In this document: positions 30,809 to 42,169 of the stretch, piece after piece | Position numbering within the stretch: position 1 is the stretch's first letter | Layout of the letters: each line of letters opens with the position of its first letter | Assembly: GCA_030765065.1 (NCBI GenBank) | Contig: CM060977.1 | Span: 132,002,295 to 132,066,294 of the forward strand | Reading direction: 5' to 3' | Source: Deroplatys truncata | Lineage: Eukaryota > Arthropoda > Insecta > Mantodea > Mantidae | Length of the DNA: 64,000 bases | Program-made: the position numbers and the translations under genes | The notes under the pieces: generated by a model | Databases searched by the model: none | The model's input: only the letters and a program-made list of their open reading frames with translations | Told to the model about the DNA's origin: nothing

Positions 30809-32679
30809 AAACTAGAAAAAAAATTGGTTACTTCATCGTGATCTAAATGCAGATCAATAGCCATCCCCTAATTGTGACATTAAATATACATATATGAACG
30901 ATTACACTTTAAATTATTTCATTACGAACCGTTGTAGAGGAAAATAGCAATAAACTTGTTTGCTCACTTTGAGGCGAATACGTGCTGCTTCAAAGGAGGT
31001 TACTACAGATAACCGCTTTCGTAATTTATATACTCAGCACCTTCCAGGTAAAGTAGACCTTTCCAAATGAGGTAACACAAAAGGTAATGTCATTTCATGT
31101 CATACCCTATAATACAATATACATTTGCTCGCTTTGTTATTGGATTGAAAATCATTAAAACTGATTCAAGGAATTAGAACTTTTATTAATTATCTTTAGC
31201 TTTAAGAATATCTATAGACGATAAACTGCAATAAGTAATAAAACTAAATTAATAAAAATAAATTGAAATTAGCATAGAAGATACCTTATTGCTCATACCT
31301 TCTATACAGAGGAGGACTTCATTCATTCAAAAAAAATAACTGAACTACTACTAATTTTACTCCAAAAAATAATCTAGTTTTGTAAATAACAAAATATAAA
31401 TATTTTTCTAAACGCTTTAAATATAAATCACATTGATTTGTAAACTTTAGCTCTGACATACTCTACATAAGAGCTACAATTTACTTTCACAAATGAGCAC
31501 AATATATGTAGTATTGACGTAATCTACATCCAAGATTAGACTAGCTCTCTTAAGCTGGCCTAACTCACTATACGATCTACAAAGTGATATGTTATGACAT
31601 AATCTTCAAAATTATTTAACGTTACATAGAACTAATCAAAATTGTAAACTTCAAAGCGACAGTGGACTTATTATTGTAAGTATTAATTATAATAAATACA
31701 ATTTTATGTTAATAAAAGCAGAAATACAACATACTTAATTACCTTTCGTGCCTCCCCAACAGACCTATCTTCCCAACAATCAATATTTAATTCCACCAAG
31801 TCCTAAAATGTTCTGGAAGAAAGCTAGAGGCAGCTGGCAGAGGGTTGGTTAACATTCGCAAACTGTTTTTAGTAAGTTAATGTTCGGATAGCCTTTTACA
31901 ACAGGTACCTCTAAAAGTAGCCAAAGGATTAAGCTAGGTGTGCCACAGAACTTATCTTCAGCATTAATGAAGTTACTTTCATTTTTCTTGATTCGTGTAC
32001 GCTTAGTGTGCAGACCCAGTTTCTTGTTGAAGAAAACACGTTGCTTTAAGGTAACCCACTACCAAACAACGTCTGTAATGCCTCTTAGACGAGACTGCAT
32101 TTAGAATTATATTTCCTACATAGAACACAACGCTTCGCTGTTTTCCATTCATTACTTTACGGCCGAAAGCTGTTTTGGTTATATTATTTCAGTCAACGGA
32201 ACTAAGGATTGAAAATAAGCTATTTAGGCTGTTAGGATAATAAGTAAACGATTATTTAAGAAGTTAGCGCTCTTACTTTTTTGAACTGGTAGTCGGTTCA
32301 GTTGGATAATATAATTTATGGTACAAGAACGTCCCAAGAATTTGTAATCCAGTTGGTGTCTGTGAAGCAACATACACTAAGTACTAGCCACGGACAAACT
32401 AATACTCATTAATTAATTTATGATTAATAAGCTACTATTACATTAATGTAATAATATATCTAATTCACAGCTTCTCAGCATCAACATTAATAATTACTTT
32501 CTTTCATATTTTTTTTTATTTAAGTTGTACTTTCTTTGCTAGTATTGTACATATAATAATTAAGAGAATGTTAGAACCCATATATTCATAATGTACACAT
32601 GGTAGAGAATAAGTATATAACGTTATAACATATAAAATATAATATAAGAGGGAAATGCCATTGTTAGCTATACAACCAG

Positions 32680-32680
<1 letters not shown>

Positions 32681-32726
<46 letters not shown>
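32681..32726. repeat. (TA)n microsatellite
   Basis: About 23 TA units. Confidence 0.85.
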
Positions 32727-32735
<9 letters not shown>

Positions 32736-32936
32736 CTGTTATTGGATTCTATTGGATAGTAGCACCAATCAGGTACATTGATACATGCTTATAATTCAAA
32801 TACCTACGTTAAGAAGAACGGTTGAAGGGAACGCTAATAGAAGCTTGTCAGTGTTCAAGTACGAAGGCCGTGTATAAACTCGTCTCTGAATAGACGCTAA
32901 AGCTACGTATTTAAAGTCTACCAGTTATTACATATT

Positions 32937-33773
32937 TTTACTTTCTCTACTACGTACAGTAAGTAGAGGAAGTATTGCATTGCACCCGAAAATTCGATAC
33001 CCAGATTTCACCGGAAATACATGTTTTGAGGCCTCCTGAATCAAAAAAAAAATACTTTTGGAAACATGTCCGTGTGTGTGCCAGTGTGTCTGTAAACAGC
33101 ATAACTCAGAAAGGAACAGTCGGATAAACACCAAACTTGGTATTTAGGTTCAGTATCTTCCAAGGATGCAACACGAAGGTTTTCAAGAAAATCCCCCACC
33201 CCAGATTACCCTTTACATGGAACATTTTTCGAAAATTTTAATTTTCTCAAAAATGGCTCTAACGATTTTGATTAAAATATCATATGTTTAAGATATTTTT
33301 ATGACAAATAAAATGTATATCTTGAATTTCCTGGGAATGTCTTCAAAAGTATTCTTCATTGTGAACGACTTTTGCATAACTGGTAAACCATAAGAGATAG
33401 ACAAAATTTTACTACACAAAACATGTAGATCGCGTTAAAATATACATTTTTTTTTGTTGGGTGAACCATTTTCGAGATATTGCTTGTTATTCCCTTAAAT
33501 TTTTCAATACTTATTTTCTCAAATAGGAATTCGTTATTCATTTTTCTTGGTCCTGGTAATGCAAAGAGAATGGAATACTCCACATAGCAACCATCTCTTA
33601 AAATATTTGATTATCCCTTAAAGCCTACCAATTCCCCTTGCATCTACAAGAAAATTAGCATTAAGATTAACATCTCGATATCTCGATTAACATGAAACAT
33701 ATCGAGAATAAGCGCTTGTAAAAATAGTTTGTAAAAGAGCAGAGAAAGTCAGGTGAGCGTAACTCATCAGATT
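32937..33773 (+). repeat. RepA copy 6 (complete)
   Basis: From T-run plus ACTTTCTCTACTACGTACAG to AGCAGAGAAAGTCAGGTGAG and ACTCATCAGA plus T-run, 837 bp. All family landmarks are in order. Confidence 0.85.
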
Positions 33774-33774
33774 T

Positions 33775-34966
33775 TTAACATGACAAAGGTAACAGTGAAT
33801 TGTGAATATCATATGTGGTTTATCTAAAATACAAGTGAAATAATTAACAGAATACTGTGTGTAAAATCTTTTAACCTTCTCCATACCCAACCCACAAGAC
33901 ACAATTGCTCTCCGGCACAAATACAGCAGCCGTGGCACAATTATAAAACTTTAATTACAACATACTAACACACACACAAGAATACAGATATACGATCATC
34001 ACATTCCAGTCTACGAGAACGTCGTGATGCATCACGAGAGTACGGGCATCAAGACGACCTACTGGTACGTAATAGTGGGGTCCTACCAAGGGGTCGGCTT
34101 CATCTGTAAGGCAAGAACTATTTGCTTTAAGGGGGGAGGGTTACATAAAGCGATAGCAATTCTTGTTCTGCGCAGAGTATCTGTGATGTCGCCTGGCAGG
34201 AGGCGTCTTATCCTCATCGAGTATCGTTCTCGCCGCTGAACGCTGTTCACGCAGAATTTTGGGTGAAATCGCAAAAGAACTGAATTGAAGCCATGTATAC
34301 ACAAAAATTGTTGCTAACAACTGCACACCAGGTATAGGGAGTATTAACCTACACCGCAGAAATGCGGTTGAGGCAATGGCTATGTGTTACGAGACTACAA
34401 ACCACAAAGAGAAAAACCAAATGGTGCTTCTGAATCAACGAACTGCTGTTTATTTTATGCGGTAGAAAAGGAAAGAGTACAGTTGTGATTTATTGCCAAA
34501 TCATATCAGATGGCAGGATATGATGATGCTCAAACACACAAATTGAATGATGTCATCGCTCGCATAAAAGCCGCCAATGTTGTCAATATTCATTTACTGT
34601 GTCTGGGGAGCCATTAGCCGGCCTTTATTCTTTAGAATCGCACGCTGACTTAACCGACGAAGAAACAAATTAGTATTATCAGTAGCCAAAAGAGTTTTGG
34701 GATAGAGGTGTTGACGATTTGGTAAAAACAGCGCCATAGAGGCCCTCTTTGCCCGGACTTGTCCGCTTTATCTGCCAAAGGAATGACCCTGTCGAACTTT
34801 GAAGCAAATAGAGAAATGATTTCAGCTTTCACTGTGTATGGAACTATATAGTCAAATCCCTTTCATTAAGCGAGCTCACAGGAAGCCCCTGCGAAAGCAC
34901 TGGTGAATACAATTTTTTTTTATTTATTTTGAAAGTTTTGACGCAGCCACGCTACGTCCTGCAACA
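33775..34966. other. Unassigned sequence
   Basis: Several short overlapping frames occur between 34024 and 34330, none with recognised motifs. No terminal repeats were found. Confidence 0.25.
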
Positions 34967-35221
34967 ATGAAGCACTACCTTTGCCTCACGATTGCTGCTT
35001 TTCTCCTCCTAATTGTTTTTTTTATACTTTGCCACGGCTGCTCGAGCATGAGATCTTATCACTGGGTATGCGTGAGTGTATGTACAGAGAAACACGAACG
35101 CTTTCTTGGAACACTTTTATTTTCACCATTTAAAATAAAACTTAAGGTTTGCCGATCACTTTTAAATGGATACGGTGATACTTTGTCTTTACCAAGACCG
35201 AAGAATATTAACTACAGCTAA
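34967..35221 (+). CDS. Candidate small secreted-protein ORF or first exon
   Basis: An ATG in good context (CAACAATGAAG) opens 84 codons. The N-terminus, MKHYLCLTIAAFLLL then IVFFILCHGCSS, looks like a strong signal peptide with a basic start, a long hydrophobic core and small residues near position 24-27. The remainder is Cys-containing (HWVCVSVCTEKHE) with no recognised domain. GTATGC and GTGAGT occur at about 35064-35075, so a splice donor could end a coding exon there. No upstream promoter was identified and no homology is recognised. A chance ORF is the main alternative. Confidence 0.3.
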   Translation: MKHYLCLTIAAFLLLIVFFILCHGCSSMRSYHWVCVSVCTEKHERFLGTLLFSPFKIKLKVCRSLLNGYGDTLSLPRPKNINYS

Positions 35222-35689
35222 GCGTTCTACCCTCTAGCATATTCGCCACCATTCTTCTCCATACGACGAGAATGTCATCCCGTTCTCATAAGGCACTCAG
35301 GACAGACTGATCTACCCACGCTGCACAAGGAAAAGCAAGCTACTTACTTCCCCTACTCTCCCCTCAAACGCTCGTCACCACTCGGCGTCATGAATCCTGG
35401 AGTGGCCTTCACCAGGCTAAGTGCAGCTTTACTCGGCTGTTACCAGGAAAAACTTGCTTCAATGGTATTTACCCTTTCTACCTGAGGCTGGTCCCTAATT
35501 AACAAAACTGTGCCTGTCTGGTCTTTCTGTCGCTTTTACAGTCAACAATTTTCACAATACTTCTCCTTTTTATACATACACTGATTTTAAATATATTATT
35601 ACTTATTTTATATCGCTATCCTACTCAGAATATTATGATAATTATTGCCTTTATAATTCCGGCTTCAGTTTATAGTCACTTTAACATAT
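35222..35689. other. Unassigned sequence
   Basis: CT-rich at 35270-35520, then AT-rich. No motif was recognised. Confidence 0.2.
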
Positions 35690-36740
35690 TGCGACTTTAC
35701 AACTTTTAAAATAAATATTAACAATAAAACAATGAGGTTATTTCACATACTAGCAGTTTTGAACCATTACAATGAAGTAGTATACAATTGTGACACTGTA
35801 ACTAATCAAACTGATTGAACATTACATACGTTTATATAAATTTATGCTTTAGAAAAATTCAACTATCTTAGGGTACATCGAATAGTTGAGTGCTGTTTGT
35901 AAATCATTGGGTATCTGGTAGTATTGTCTCCATTGATCGTATTGTGGACATTCCACGATTATGTGTTTCGTCGTTAACAGTATGTTACACTGGTGGCAGG
36001 TGGGTGGTTGGTCCTTTGAAAGAAGATAACTGCGTGATCTTGGTATGGCCCATTCTCAGTCGGGATATTAAAACCTGGTCTTGTCAGGAAATAGAATTAC
36101 TGGGAAGATGTGTCGAAAAACTCGGTGTTATATCACAGAGTTTGCTTCTCCTGGAGTCAAGCCATCTTGTCTTCCATTGTTGGTAGAGATTCTTTTGTAA
36201 TGGTTGATATGACATCATGGACTGGTGTAGTTATAGTTGGGTCACTTAGTGGATGTTTAGTGGCCTGATCGGCCAATTCGTTGCCTTGTACTCCAACGTG
36301 CGATGGAATCCATACTAAAGACTCTTGCTTTCCTTGCTTATTGGCTCTATGAAGTAGTGGTTGAATTTCTTGTGTAAGAATATGTGTTGATGACAATTGT
36401 TTATTGCAAGTAGTGAACTTTTAGAATCTGAGTATATAATAAATAACTTTGAGCATCGAGTATTCAAAACATAAATCAGAGCTTGTTTAATGGCAAACTG
36501 TTCACTTGGGAAGATGGTATAAAAATCAGGAAGTCTGAATAACATAGTGTGGTCTGGATAAACAGCAGCACAAGCATTGTTATATTTTTAAAGTTTATAT
36601 TGAGTTCCAAACTTAAGCGTGATTTAGTCCCTATTACATGTGTTTTCTCTGCATACTTTTCAAAAAAATATCTGTTTTTAAATTGTGCTAACGTCATTAG
36701 AGCTGGATCTGAATAAGGTATAGGACAATTATGCACTTAC
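35690..36740 (-). pseudogene. LINE 3' end with RNase H domain and CCHC motif (minus copy)
   Basis: On the minus strand the remnant begins before a degraded YTDGSK site (VIGTKSR), passes TLCYSDFLI, SEQFAIKQALIYVLNTRCSK (catalytic Glu), LFIIYSDSKSSLLAINN (catalytic Asp), then WIPSHVGVQGNELADQATK (final Asp). After frame changes it reaches the C-terminal Cys/His segment, and a 3' UTR shared with the plus copy at 45620 follows down to about 35690. RNase H after RT is typical of I-, R1- and LOA-group LINEs. At least four frame breaks. It is 5'-truncated and inactive. Confidence 0.75.
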
Positions 36741-37104
36741 TGTTTAGTAATCAAGATTTTGAATTTGATATGCTTATGAACAGCTATGTTTTCCCTCTTC
36801 GCTTCTGGTACTACACTGCTTTGCTATTTTAACGAAGTTTGTGATTTATTTACTTATTTACTGTGGCAGAGCTAAGACATTTCTCCTTCTCTTCCGCTCA
36901 ACTGCATAGAACAATCCTGAATACAATATTCCGATCACATTAATGGTACACAGATATCTCAAGAACACAAAACAGAAATAGCACAAATATTAGAGGAACA
37001 GTAAAGTTAAGTTAATTGAAAATATAGAGAAACTAAGCTAATAGTAATGAATATCTTTAAAATGTGGCATACATACACTATATATAAATAAAATGATATT
37101 TCTT
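36741..37104. other. Unassigned sequence between two LINE remnants
   Basis: AT-rich. The right part is probably the 3' UTR of the minus-strand LINE at 37105-38025. Confidence 0.3.
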
Positions 37105-38025
37105 CTAAGTTAACAATTGTTTTTAACTAAAGTCGCAACCTGTGACGAAAAGCATATAAAGTATGATTGCCCCTGACATCTTGTGGAAGTGAATTCCAGA
37201 GCATTGTAGATATCTTTACCTTTAAAGTAAAAGATTATGAGCATAGAGATGTTTGATGAAGTGGCATTGAAGTATGTGAAGATTTTCGAGCGTGTATGGA
37301 GGTTGTGAAAGGAAGACAAACTTTTAAAGCGAGAAGCTACGTATGTAGGGGAAGAAGTGTGAGTAAGTTTAAAGAGAAGTAAAATATAATGAATGTTTCT
37401 ACGGTCAACTAGATGGAACCATGGCAACTCGTGGAGAGATCGTGTTATGTGATCGTAACGACGTACGTCACAGATGTAATGTACACATTATTGTGAGCTA
37501 ACTCTAAATTACGTGACAGATCAGATCTTAAATCTGTGAGGAGGGGATCACAATAATCAAAGTGGGACATCACCATTGTTTGTACCAGTCTTTCTTAGGA
37601 TCCTAGGTAGGGGCGTATTTAAACGCTTGAAAGTGTGGATTAAAGAATTTACTTCCCTACACATTTCAGTAATATGACGGTTCCAACTAAGTTTACTGTA
37701 AAAAAAAAACACCTAAATTTTTCGTTGATTCTGTCAAAGAGATAACAGAATTATTAATTTCAATCAATTAAATAGAACGCATGTCTATAGTTCCTAACAA
37801 GCTTGGATGTCCCACTAGCAATGCCTGTGATTTTGAGGGAGTGACATCAAGGCCTATACCACGTGCCCATAAATAAACAGAGTCGTGATCGTGGTTAATT
37901 TTCAACACCATATTGTGAATGTCGTCAGTTCGTGAATGTATGTATAGTTGTAAGTCATCGGCTAAAAGGTGATATTTGCTGTAGCGAATAGAGGATCTTT
38001 ATATAAAGTGCAAATTGATTACTTA
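37105..38025 (-). pseudogene. LINE 3' end with RT catalytic motif (minus strand)
   Basis: From the right: RYSKYHLLADDLQLYIHSR contains the RT catalytic core (normally YADD, here LADD, near 37953-37970). Then NHDHDSVYLWARGIGLDVTP and PSKSQALLVGHPSLLGTID, NLGVFFYSKLSWNRHITE, VRRYDHITRSLHELPWFHLV and DRRNIHYILLLFKLTHTSS follow. This is the insect Jockey/CR1-like order. The frame shifts at about 37560 and recovers from 37427 (105 codons to 37110). The 5' part of the LINE ends where the mariner block begins at 38028. Confidence 0.8.
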
Positions 38026-38027
38026 TA

Positions 38028-39304
38028 CGAGGGCTGTCCCAGAAGTACCCGAGCTAACAAAGAAAACACAACAATTTTGAGAAAAAAAAACATCTTTATT
38101 TCTCTACATAGTCTCCTTTCAGCTCGATACACTTTTCCCAGCGATGTTCAATAGCTTCGATACCCTGTTTATAGTGAGAACCATCGAGTTCTGCCAAATA
38201 GCCATCAACTGCAGACTCTACCTCTTCATTGTTGGCAAATCTTTTTGCACCAAGCTATTTCTTCAACTTTGGAAATAGAAAATAATCAGGGGGTGGCTAA
38301 ATCGGGCGAATAGGGTGCATGAGGAAGCATTTCGAACTTTAACTCATTGATTTTGGCCATGGCGATAATGGATGTGTGAACTGCTGCATTGTCTTGATGA
38401 AACAAAAGCTTTTTTTTCCACTAAATGCGGCCGTTTTTGCTTTATTTCATCATTCAAATGCTGCAATAAGTTTGCATAATACTCGCCAGTGATTGCTTTC
38501 CCTTTTTGAAGATAATCAATGAACATTATTCCACACACATTCCAAAAACTGACGGCATGACCTTGCCTGCAAATGGAACTGTCTTACCTTCTTTGGAGGA
38601 GATTCTCGCCTTCAGTCCACTGTTTTGACTGTTCCTTTGTCTCAGGTGTGAAGTTATGGTCCCATGTTTCATCCATGGTTATAAATCGACGCAAAATCTC
38701 GGCTTTATTGCAGAAAAACATCGCCAAACACTCGACTGAAACATCTTCACGATGCTGCTTTGGTTCCATTGTGAGTAAACGCGCCACCCATCTTGCGCAT
38801 GGCTTTCTCATGTCTAAATTTTCATCAGTATGCGATGTACAGCACTTTTTGAAATGCCTACAATGTCTGCTAGCTCGCACACTCAGTCGACGGTCATCCA
38901 ATACCATTTTGTGGATTTTCCTCACAATTTCTGGTGTGGTCACCTCATTTGGTCGACCACTGCGATCTTCGTCTTGGCAGCTCCTACGGCCTCGCTTAAA
39001 CTCTGCCACCCAATATTTTACTGCTGTAAACGAAGGAGCAGACTCCCCAGAGTAGAATCTAGTTCACCTTTAATATTAGTTAGACTAAGACCTTTTAAAT
39101 TAAAGTATTATATCACATAAGGATGGCCAGTTTATCCATGTTTACAAATTCGCTGAGAGCGTTCACTATTGATGGCTGCCAAACAATTACTAAACAACGT
39201 AGCATCGTCGAACTTCAAACTTAAGCTTTATAAGGGTGGTGCTTTTGTTTGAAACAATAACCGCTATATATACATCAGGTCGGGTACTTCTGAGACTGCC
39301 CTCG
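38028..39304 (-). mobile_element. Mariner element M1
   Basis: The termini CGAGGGCTGTCCCAGAAGTA and TACTTCTGAGACTGCCCTCG are inverted repeats, and TA flanks each (38026-38027, 39305-39306). 1277 bp. It is a sister copy of M2 at 55510-56769. It is also the left part of a longer block (to 40027) that ends with another mariner terminus. Confidence 0.85.
38130..39009 (-). pseudogene. Mariner transposase pseudogene (M1)
   Basis: The hinge and HTH read MAEFKRGRRSCQDEDRSGRP then NEVTTPEIVRKIHKMVLDDR. MRKPCARWVARLLT follows, then the first catalytic Asp in RRFITMDETWDHNFTPETKE. In other frames come FIDYLQKGKAITGEYYANLL, FHQDNAAVHT (second Asp) and PHAPYSPDLA followed by a one-base shift and stop at the third Asp. 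The spacing corresponds to DD34D. The very N-terminus (MEESEFR-like) is missing or in another frame. Confidence 0.8.
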
Positions 39305-39997
39305 TATATTCTATGACTTCCATTTTCAATTACCTCTGCGGCCAATATTACAACGAGGAGTCCTGTGCGCCAAAAATCCGTCCACCAGCTACAAACATCC
39401 ACCTGAGGAAGATGCGCTATATGTAACATAAGAAACAATAAGTCTGAACTTACTCGAGATATTCTGTATGCAAAGTTTTCCTCCCTGCATAAGGAAAATG
39501 AACATATTCTCCCAGGAATACATGCCGCTTGAAGCGTGGGCGGAAAATGTACTGTCTATTTTTGAAAAATGATAAACAATCGTACTGCATGATTTTCAAC
39601 ATGACCTGCACTCCTGTAGACATATTCTAAGAAAATAAAACATTGCTCTTCTACAGTGCTCTTATAGTACACATGCTAGGCATGAAAAAGCAAAATCCGT
39701 GCTGGGAGGTAAATGGTGCACAGAATTACTTTGGCATGCTTTTCATCCGGTACTGTTTTATACTAACAGTTTCCAGGTTACTATATAGGTTCTCTGATAG
39801 GGCTTGTGTACACTCGGTCAGTATAAAACTGGACGGCGTCTGAGAGACGGAGCTCCGGACAGCCAGGCTTTGTTCAAGACTGCGTATATTCTTGCAGTAG
39901 TTTTAATGGGGAACACAACTATAATCACAAAAGTCTTCAGAGAAAATAATTCATATGCCAGGTTTAAAACAAACAGATGTTTCAGGGTGTTTCAACA
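39305..39997. repeat. Duplicated flank of M1 (also beside M2)
   Basis: It starts TATATTCTATGACTTCCATT and ends TTTCAGGGTGTTTCAACA. The same sequence with minor changes lies at 56770-57499 to the right of M2. Small differences include a 30-base stretch (CTGGCGTACTTTCGTGAGCG) present only in the second copy. Short frames occur on both strands but none is recognised. Confidence 0.75.
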
Positions 39998-40027
39998 TCA
40001 GGTCTGGTACTTCTGGGACTGCCCTCG
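39995..40027. repeat. Isolated mariner right terminus
   Basis: ACATCAGGTCTGGTACTTCT followed by GGGACTGCCCTCG is the M1-type right end, followed by TA (40028-40029). No mariner body precedes it: it is joined directly to the duplicated flank. Confidence 0.75.
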
Positions 40028-40029
40028 TA

Positions 40030-40727
40030 TATCGATTATATAAAGTGCAATACGATTTCAGTTTCTGTAAAAATAAAGCAGTATACACAGAAAACTAAAA
40101 TAACTAATTTCTTCGCTATAAGTATGCCGCCAACTATTAGAATCCCATTCAGCAAATTGACCTTGTATTTATGCTTTAAGCTGCACTTTCCTTCATCATC
40201 TAACTGCCGTATCTGTTTACGACAGTAGGAACAACACTTTCACTAGAAGTTTATACTACCTCATAACAACCATCAATTAAATAATAAAAATTTTTATTGG
40301 GTGTATCAACGGTTCCTAATCCACCTGAAAAGGCGGAAGTTCATATGCACTTACTTTCTCACTTTTTACATAAACAAAATTTTTGCTTTTGAGATTCTTG
40401 GAAGTAGAAACTGGTCTTAAAAGTAAGGTAAGCCGATGCTTTGGTCTCATAATACAAAAAGTGGATGTAAAAAGCAACGCGAGAACCCGAAATACCTCCC
40501 CATCTCCAGTGACGACAGTAGAAGCAGGGTTCGCAGGGGATGCTACAATTTAGCTGGTATCTCACTTCCTGTAACAAGTGACGTTCAAGTTTCTAAGGGA
40601 AGTCGAACATCCTATCTCCCTTAACATGACTGTCGTTTTGCTTCTCAGTACACATGGGTCTTGATCCATGTGGTCTCTTCAAATTGCTCTACAGTACTTG
40701 GTATGCGAAGGTTTTACTGCTACTTTT
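40030..40727. other. Unassigned sequence
   Basis: It starts with ATTATATAAAGTGCAA, which repeats TTATATAAAGTGCAA seen just left of M1 (about 38000-38014). Otherwise no motif was recognised. Confidence 0.3.
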
Positions 40728-41563
40728 TACTTTCTCTACTATGTATAGTAAGTAGGGGAAGTATTGTATTCCACCCAAAAATTCGATACCGAGATTTCAC
40801 CGGAAATAAATGTTTTGAGACCCCCCGAATCCAAAAAAAAAAAGCATTTTTGGAAACATGTCCGTGTGTGTGTGAACAGCATAACACAGAAACGAACAGT
40901 CGGATAAACACCAAACTTGGTATTTAGGTTCAGTATCTTCCAGAGATGCGACAAGAAGATTTTCAAGAAAATCCCTCCACCCCAGATTACCCTTTACATG
41001 AAACATTTTTCGAAGATCTTAATTTTCTCAAAAATGGCTCCAACGATTTTGATTAAAATATCATATGTTTGAAGATATTTTCATGACAAATAAAATGTAT
41101 ATCTGGAATTTTCTGGGAATGTCTCCAAAAGCATTCTTCATTGTGAACGACTTTTGCATAACTGGTAAACCATAAGAGATAGACAAAATTTTACTACACA
41201 AAAAATTTAGATCGCGTTAAAGTACACAATTTATGTCATATACATTTTTTTATTTGAGTGAACCATTTTCGAGATATTGCTTGTTATTCCCTTAAGTTTT
41301 CCAATACTTATACTTTTTCTCAAATGGGATTTCGTTATTCACTTTTGTTATGTCCTGGACATGCAAAAGAGTGGAATGCGCCACATAGCAACCAGTTCCT
41401 AAAACATTTGACTATCGCTTAAAGCCTATCATATTCCCCTTGCATCTACAAGAAAATTAGCAATAACATTAACATCTCGATTAACAGGGAGCATATGGAG
41501 AATAAGCGTTTGTAGTTTGTACAAGAGTAGAGAAAGTCATGTGTGTAACACATCAGATTTTTT
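40728..41563 (+). repeat. RepA copy 7 (complete)
   Basis: From T-run plus ACTTTCTCTACTATGTATAG to AGAGTAGAGAAAGTCATGTG and ACACATCAGA plus T-run, about 836 bp. It is followed immediately by an inverted RepA copy. Confidence 0.85.
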
Positions 41564-41564
41564 T

Positions 41565-42168
41565 CCTATATACTTCACTTTAATCGAGATAAACATTAAG
41601 CCTTTTTAAACAACTGAATGTCGACAGGACAGAATGGCCAAGAAACGAACAATTCGAAGCATTAATAATGGATATCTCAGAAATGGCTTATGCCACAAAA
41701 AAACTTACTATAAATAAATTGTGTGCTTTAAAGAGATCTACATTTTTTGTGTCGTACATTTTCCTCTATCTCTTAACGCTTATAAGTTATACAAGAGTAT
41801 ACAAAATTCCTTTCGAATGAATGAACTTCACAGGCTATTCCCAGAAAATTCAAGATATACATTTTATGTTTCATGTAAACATCTTTAATATGCGGTGTTT
41901 TAATTCAAAATCGCTAGAGCTTTTTTTTTTAGAAAATAACAAAATTAAAAAATCTTCCATGTAATGGGTAGATTGCGGTGGGGGATTTTCTTGAGAATCT
42001 TCTCGCATCTTTGGAATGTACTGAACCTAAATATCAAGTTTGGTATTTATCCCACTTTTCGTTTTTGAGTTATGCTGTTCACAGACACACACGCACAGGG
42101 ACAGGTGACCTCAAAACTTGTATCTCCGGTAAAATCCCGGTATTCTCTGTACGTGGTAGAGAAAGTAA
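41565..42168 (-). repeat. RepA subfamily 2 copy, inverted next to copy 7
   Basis: The right end GTACGTGGTAGAGAAAGTAA is the RepA 5' terminus in reverse. Going left it has TGAACAGCATAACTCAAAAA, AATACCAAACTTGATATTTA and CTCGATTAAAGTGAAGTATA, where it meets copy 7. It lacks the 3' signature. The pair forms a tail-to-tail inverted arrangement of about 1.4 kb. Confidence 0.75.
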
Positions 42169-42169
42169 A

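Larger units (their letters stand above)
30276..32930. other. Unassigned AT-rich sequence with microsatellites
   Basis: No recognised coding frame or repeat family over 2.6 kb. It includes a (TAA)n tract at 30760-30808 and a (TA)n tract at 32681-32726. It is possibly host intergenic or intronic DNA. Confidence 0.3.

Noticed and set aside
38573-39120. 160- and 96-codon plus-strand frames across M1
   Set aside because: Antisense to the mariner transposase, whose motifs read clearly on the minus strand.
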